A stretch of DNA of 8,534 nucleotides. Origin: an uncultured Armatimonadota bacterium (GTDB taxonomy: Bacteria; Armatimonadota; UBA5829; DTJY01). The stretch lies in NCBI GenBank assembly GCA_937875395.1, contig CALNCU010000167.1, forward strand, positions 1 through 8,534. The letters run 5' to 3'. Both the position numbers and the translations under genes were made by a program. Shown here piece after piece: positions 6,330 to 8,534 of this stretch (position 1 is the stretch's first letter; every line of letters starts with the position of its first letter). The notes below the pieces were generated by a model, which worked only from the letters and a program-made list of their open reading frames with translations, did not search any database and was not told the DNA's origin.

Positions 6330-7577
6330 TTATACCCAGCCGCGAAGCTTCATTGCATCCGCAACGCGGTTTACAGATACCATGTAGGCGGCTGTACGCA
6401 TATCTACATGTACATCAATGGAGGTAGAGAGCACATCGGCAAAGGCCTTCGTTATCTTGCGGTTCAGCCTCTCATGAACTTCTTCCTCTTCCCAGTAGTA
6501 AGAGCAAATGTTCTGCACCCACTCAAAGTAGGATACTGTCACGCCGCCTGCATTGCAGAGGAAATCTGGAATAATAAAGATACCTTTTTTGTAGAGGATA
6601 TCGTCTGCTGTGGGAGTGGTGGGCCCATTGGCAAGCTCAGCCACAATTTTGGCCTTAATCCGCTCTGCATTCTCTTCCGTAATTACTTCTTCAAGCGCAG
6701 CCGGGAAGAGCACATCTACATCCAGCTCAAGGAGTTCCTCGTTGGATACGGCCTTTGATCCGGGGAAACCAACCACCGAGCCGGTATTAGTTTTATGATG
6801 CAGCACGGCCTCTGCATCTATGCCATTGGGAACGTATATGCCGCCGTGAGAATCACTTACTGCAACTACTTTTACGCCCAAGAGCTCTTTAGAAAGAACC
6901 GCCGCAAAGTAACCGGCATTGCCGTAACCCTGTATGGCTGCGGTGGCTTTGGAGAGGTCTATGCCCAGGTGGGCGGCTGCATCACGCACACAGTACATGC
7001 CGCCGCGCGCCGTGGCATCCCCCCGGCCCCTGGAGCCACCGTTTGCAAGGGGCTTGCCGGTGATTACGCCCGGGGTGTAACAGCCTTTTATCTTGCTGTA
7101 CTCGTCCATCATCCAGGCCATAATCTGGGGGGTGGTATAAACATCCGGCGCGGGGATATCCTTCTCCGGGCCTATCATGCGGCCCACCGCGTCTATGTAT
7201 GCCCGGCTGAGCCTTTCTAGTTCGCCCTGGGACATTTCTTTGGGGTTGCAGATAACTCCGCCTTTTCCGCCGCCAAGCGGAATATCTACAACGGCGCACT
7301 TCCATGTCATCCATGCGGCAAGCGCGCGCACGGTATCTATGGTCTCTTCCGGGTGGAAGCGGATGCCGCCCTTGTTGGGGCCGCGGGCATCGTTATACTG
7401 TACGCGGAATCCTTTAAAAACTTTTATTTTTCCGTCATCCATTTTAACGGGGATGTTTACGTGCAGCTCTCGCATGGGTTCGCGCAAGGCGGCATGCACG
7501 CCGGGGCTTAGACTCAGCTTCTCGGCAGCTCTATCAAGCTGAGCCTGTGCAATTGCAAACGGATTCTCTTTTTTCAT
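6330..7577 (-). CDS. gdhA: Glu/Leu/Phe/Val dehydrogenase family, probably glutamate dehydrogenase
   Basis: A 415-residue enzyme, the normal length for the short hexameric glutamate dehydrogenases. It would interconvert glutamate with 2-oxoglutarate and ammonia in the cytoplasm, linking carbon and nitrogen metabolism. Visible landmarks are GPNKGGIRFHPE (residues 66-77, substrate-binding K69), MTWKCAVVDIPLGGGKGG (90-107, K93 and catalytic K105) and PAPDV (142-146, D145). The Rossmann motif is GYGNAG (217-222), and AVSDSHGG (239-246) carries D242 after the second strand, compatible with NAD use. ATG 7577 has AGGAG (7585-7589) 7 nt upstream. The gene has its own promoter (7716-7744), a structured leader and a strong terminator, so it is a monocistronic unit. 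Glutamate rather than leucine or phenylalanine as substrate is inferred from length and overall resemblance. The family call itself is certain. Confidence 0.93.
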   Translation of the reverse strand: MKKENPFAIAQAQLDRAAEKLSLSPGVHAALREPMRELHVNIPVKMDDGKIKVFKGFRVQYNDARGPNKGGIRFHPEETIDTVRALAAWMTWKCAVVDIPLGGGKGGVICNPKEMSQGELERLSRAYIDAVGRMIGPEKDIPAPDVYTTPQIMAWMMDEYSKIKGCYTPGVITGKPLANGGSRGRGDATARGGMYCVRDAAAHLGIDLSKATAAIQGYGNAGYFAAVLSKELLGVKVVAVSDSHGGIYVPNGIDAEAVLHHKTNTGSVVGFPGSKAVSNEELLELDVDVLFPAALEEVITEENAERIKAKIVAELANGPTTPTADDILYKKGIFIIPDFLCNAGGVTVSYFEWVQNICSYYWEEEEVHERLNRKITKAFADVLSTSIDVHVDMRTAAYMVSVNRVADAMKLRGWV

Positions 7578-7617
7578 TTCACAGCTCCTGATCTTGGGGG
7601 TTTACATTCACGGATAC

Positions 7618-7650
7618 AAAAAAGCCCATCAGACTTAAACGCCGATGGAC
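7618..7650 (-). terminator. intrinsic terminator inside the gdhA leader
   Basis: On the minus strand GTCCATCGG (7642-7650) pairs with CTGATGGGC (7624-7632) in 9 bp (two G-U) around a 9-nt loop. TTTTTT (7618-7623) follows directly. It lies about 60 nt after the predicted transcription start and 40 nt before the gdhA start codon. Besides an attenuator, it could end a short independent RNA. Confidence 0.75.
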
Positions 7651-7682
7651 TTAATGCGCCGCATCTGTACGCGGTGCTTCAC
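7635..7682 (-). CDS. possible 15-codon leader peptide of gdhA
   Basis: A GTG at 7680-7682, preceded by AGGG (7688-7691) with a 5-nt spacer, opens a frame reading MKHRVQMRRIKSIGV and stopping at TAA 7635-7637. The peptide is strongly basic (three Arg, two Lys, one His). The frame covers the second leader hairpin and the whole 5' arm of the terminator, with the stop codon in the terminator loop, so a translating ribosome would keep the terminator from folding. An internal ATG (7662-7664) gives a 9-codon version. Such short frames arise by chance, so only the placement supports it. Confidence 0.3.
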   Translation of the reverse strand: MKHRVQMRRIKSIGV

Positions 7683-7715
7683 TGCAACCCTGGACACAGC
7701 TCTGTGATCTTTTTA

Positions 7716-7744
7716 ATTATAACATCACCCGCCCAAACGGTCAA
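7716..7744 (-). promoter_or_regulatory. sigma-70 promoter of gdhA
   Basis: On the minus strand TTGACC (7739-7744), a 17-nt spacer and TATAAT (7716-7721) match the consensus in 5 of 6 and 6 of 6 positions. Transcription would begin near 7709. The -35 box lies in the loop of the aspS terminator hairpin and the spacer covers its 3' arm. Confidence 0.85.
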
Positions 7745-7758
7745 CGCCGGGCGGGTGA
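7725..7758 (-). terminator. terminator hairpin of aspS
   Basis: A 10-bp stem with no mismatch (7749-7758 with 7725-7734, core CACCCGCCC/GGGCGGGTG) and a 14-nt loop begins 11 nt after the aspS stop. On the minus strand the following tract is TGTTATAATT, poor as a U-run, so termination may be partial. The opposite strand has AACTAATTTTT after the stem but no gene upstream that would need it. Confidence 0.6.
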
Positions 7759-7769
7759 ACTAATTTTTG

Positions 7770-8534
7770 CTACGTGGAAGTTACTTCCGTTACCATGCCG
7801 CCACGGAGCTTTATATGGAGCTCTTTAAGCTGCTCCTCCGTAACCGGGGAAGGCGCCTCCGTCATGGGGTCTACCGCGGTGGCCGTCTTGGGGAAGGCAA
7901 TAACATCGCGGATATTATCGTCGCCCAAAAGGAGCATTACAAGGCGGTCTATGCCGGGCGCAATCCCACCGTGCGGCGGGGCTCCGTATTCAAAAGCTTC
8001 AAGCAGGTGCCCAAAACGGGTCTCCGTCTCCACCCAGGAGTAGTTTAAGAGCTCAAATATCTTCTGCTGAATCTGCCTGTCGTGGATTCTTATGCTCCCG
8101 CTTGCAACCTCTGCTCCGTTGCACACCAGATCATAGGCATCCGACCGGGCCTTTCCGGGGTCTGTATCAAGGAGCGGAATATCTTCTTCCTTGGGACTTG
8201 TGAACGGGTGGTGCGCAGAATCCCAGCGCTTCTCATCTTCCTTCCATTCAAAGAGCGGAAAGTCTACAACCCAGGCAAAATAAAGCATATTGGGGTCTTT
8301 AAGCCCCAGCCTATCCCCCATCTCAAGCCGGAGACGCCCAAGGGCATTTGCCACAACGGAGGGCTGATCCGCAACAATTAAAATCATATCTCCGGGCTTG
8401 GCGCCCACCTTGCTTACAATGCCGGACATCTCTTCCGGCGTTAAAAACTTGGCGCTTGGGGATTTTATGCTGTCCTCAAAGACCTGTATGGTGAGAAGCC
8501 CCTTGGCACCAAACTGCCTTGCCATTGCAGTAAG
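7770..8534 (-). CDS. aspS: aspartyl-tRNA synthetase, C-terminal part
   Basis: The frame is open to the window edge and ends at TAG 7770-7772, giving the last 254 residues of what is normally a protein of about 590. The enzyme charges tRNA-Asp with aspartate in the cytoplasm. The visible part begins inside the GAD domain that marks the bacterial-type enzyme (LLTIQVFEDSIKSP, then the VADQPSVVANALGRLR segment). The class II catalytic core then resumes with FAWVVDFPLFEW and SAHHPFTSP. GSIRIHDRQIQQKIF and FGHLLEAFEYGAPPHGG lead into motif 3 (GIAPGIDR), whose Arg binds ATP, and the conserved VIAFPKTATAVDPMTEAPSPV follows. The anticodon-binding domain and motifs 1 and 2 lie outside the window. Whether it is the discriminating or non-discriminating form (charging tRNA-Asn too) cannot be read from this part. 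Confidence 0.97.
   Translation of the reverse strand, partial: LTAMARQFGAKGLLTIQVFEDSIKSPSAKFLTPEEMSGIVSKVGAKPGDMILIVADQPSVVANALGRLRLEMGDRLGLKDPNMLYFAWVVDFPLFEWKEDEKRWDSAHHPFTSPKEEDIPLLDTDPGKARSDAYDLVCNGAEVASGSIRIHDRQIQQKIFELLNYSWVETETRFGHLLEAFEYGAPPHGGIAPGIDRLVMLLLGDDNIRDVIAFPKTATAVDPMTEAPSPVTEEQLKELHIKLRGGMVTEVTST

Larger units (their letters stand above)
7578..7709 (-). promoter_or_regulatory. structured 5' leader of gdhA, candidate attenuator or riboswitch
   Basis: A leader of about 130 nt is predicted between the gdhA promoter and its ATG. In order it shows a CACAG/CTGTG hairpin near the 5' end (about 7695-7706), an imperfect 7-bp stem GCACCGC/GCGGCGC around an 8-nt loop (7656-7677), and an intrinsic terminator (7618-7650). 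About 40 nt then carry AGGAG before the ATG. A terminator between a promoter and the gene it serves implies conditional read-through. I could not match it to T-box, glutamine (glnA), glycine, SAM, cobalamin or c-di-GMP leader consensus features. Ligand, protein or leader translation could be the signal. Confidence 0.6.

Noticed and set aside
7635..7700. A T-box leader upstream of gdhA
   Set aside because: A short ACCGCG match is present, but the full GGGUGGNACCGCG T-box sequence, the specifier loop and the usual leader length are missing.

Overview
The window is a bacterial chromosome segment of moderate GC. It is densely packed with housekeeping and cell-envelope genes, and I see no mobile element, CRISPR array, tRNA or rRNA. 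Promoters are close to the sigma-70 consensus and most starts have AGGAG-type ribosome binding sites; two genes start with TTG. A GT9 (ADP-heptose type) transferase and a GT39/ArnT-type membrane transferase point to a glycan-bearing, probably diderm envelope. The phylum cannot be fixed from this sequence.

Left part (1-1352): the 3' part of an M23-type zinc metallopeptidase gene runs rightward and ends tail-to-tail with ndk (nucleoside diphosphate kinase). The two stop codons share one CTAG. Upstream of ndk, two divergent sigma-70 promoters stand back to back, one for ndk and one for the next operon.

Middle (1353-4958, + strand): a tight three-gene envelope operon encodes a GT9 glycosyltransferase, a polytopic GT39-like glycosyltransferase and a secreted or anchored phosphodiester glycosidase (NAGPA domain, TTG start). 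Together they look like a small module that builds or trims a surface glycan.

Right part (4959-8534, all - strand): in transcription order the genes are aspS (3' part only, cut by the window edge), gdhA (Glu/Leu/Phe/Val dehydrogenase family, probably glutamate dehydrogenase), an unrecognised 115-residue protein, a decayed methyltransferase remnant and a SlyD-like FKBP prolyl isomerase (TTG start).

The most interesting stretch is the aspS-gdhA spacer (7578-7769). A near-consensus promoter (TTGACC-N17-TATAAT) overlaps the aspS terminator hairpin. It is followed by a roughly 130-nt leader with successive hairpins, a possible 15-codon leader ORF and a complete intrinsic terminator about 40 nt before the gdhA start. 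This is the architecture of a transcription-attenuation or riboswitch leader, and I could not match it to a known class.
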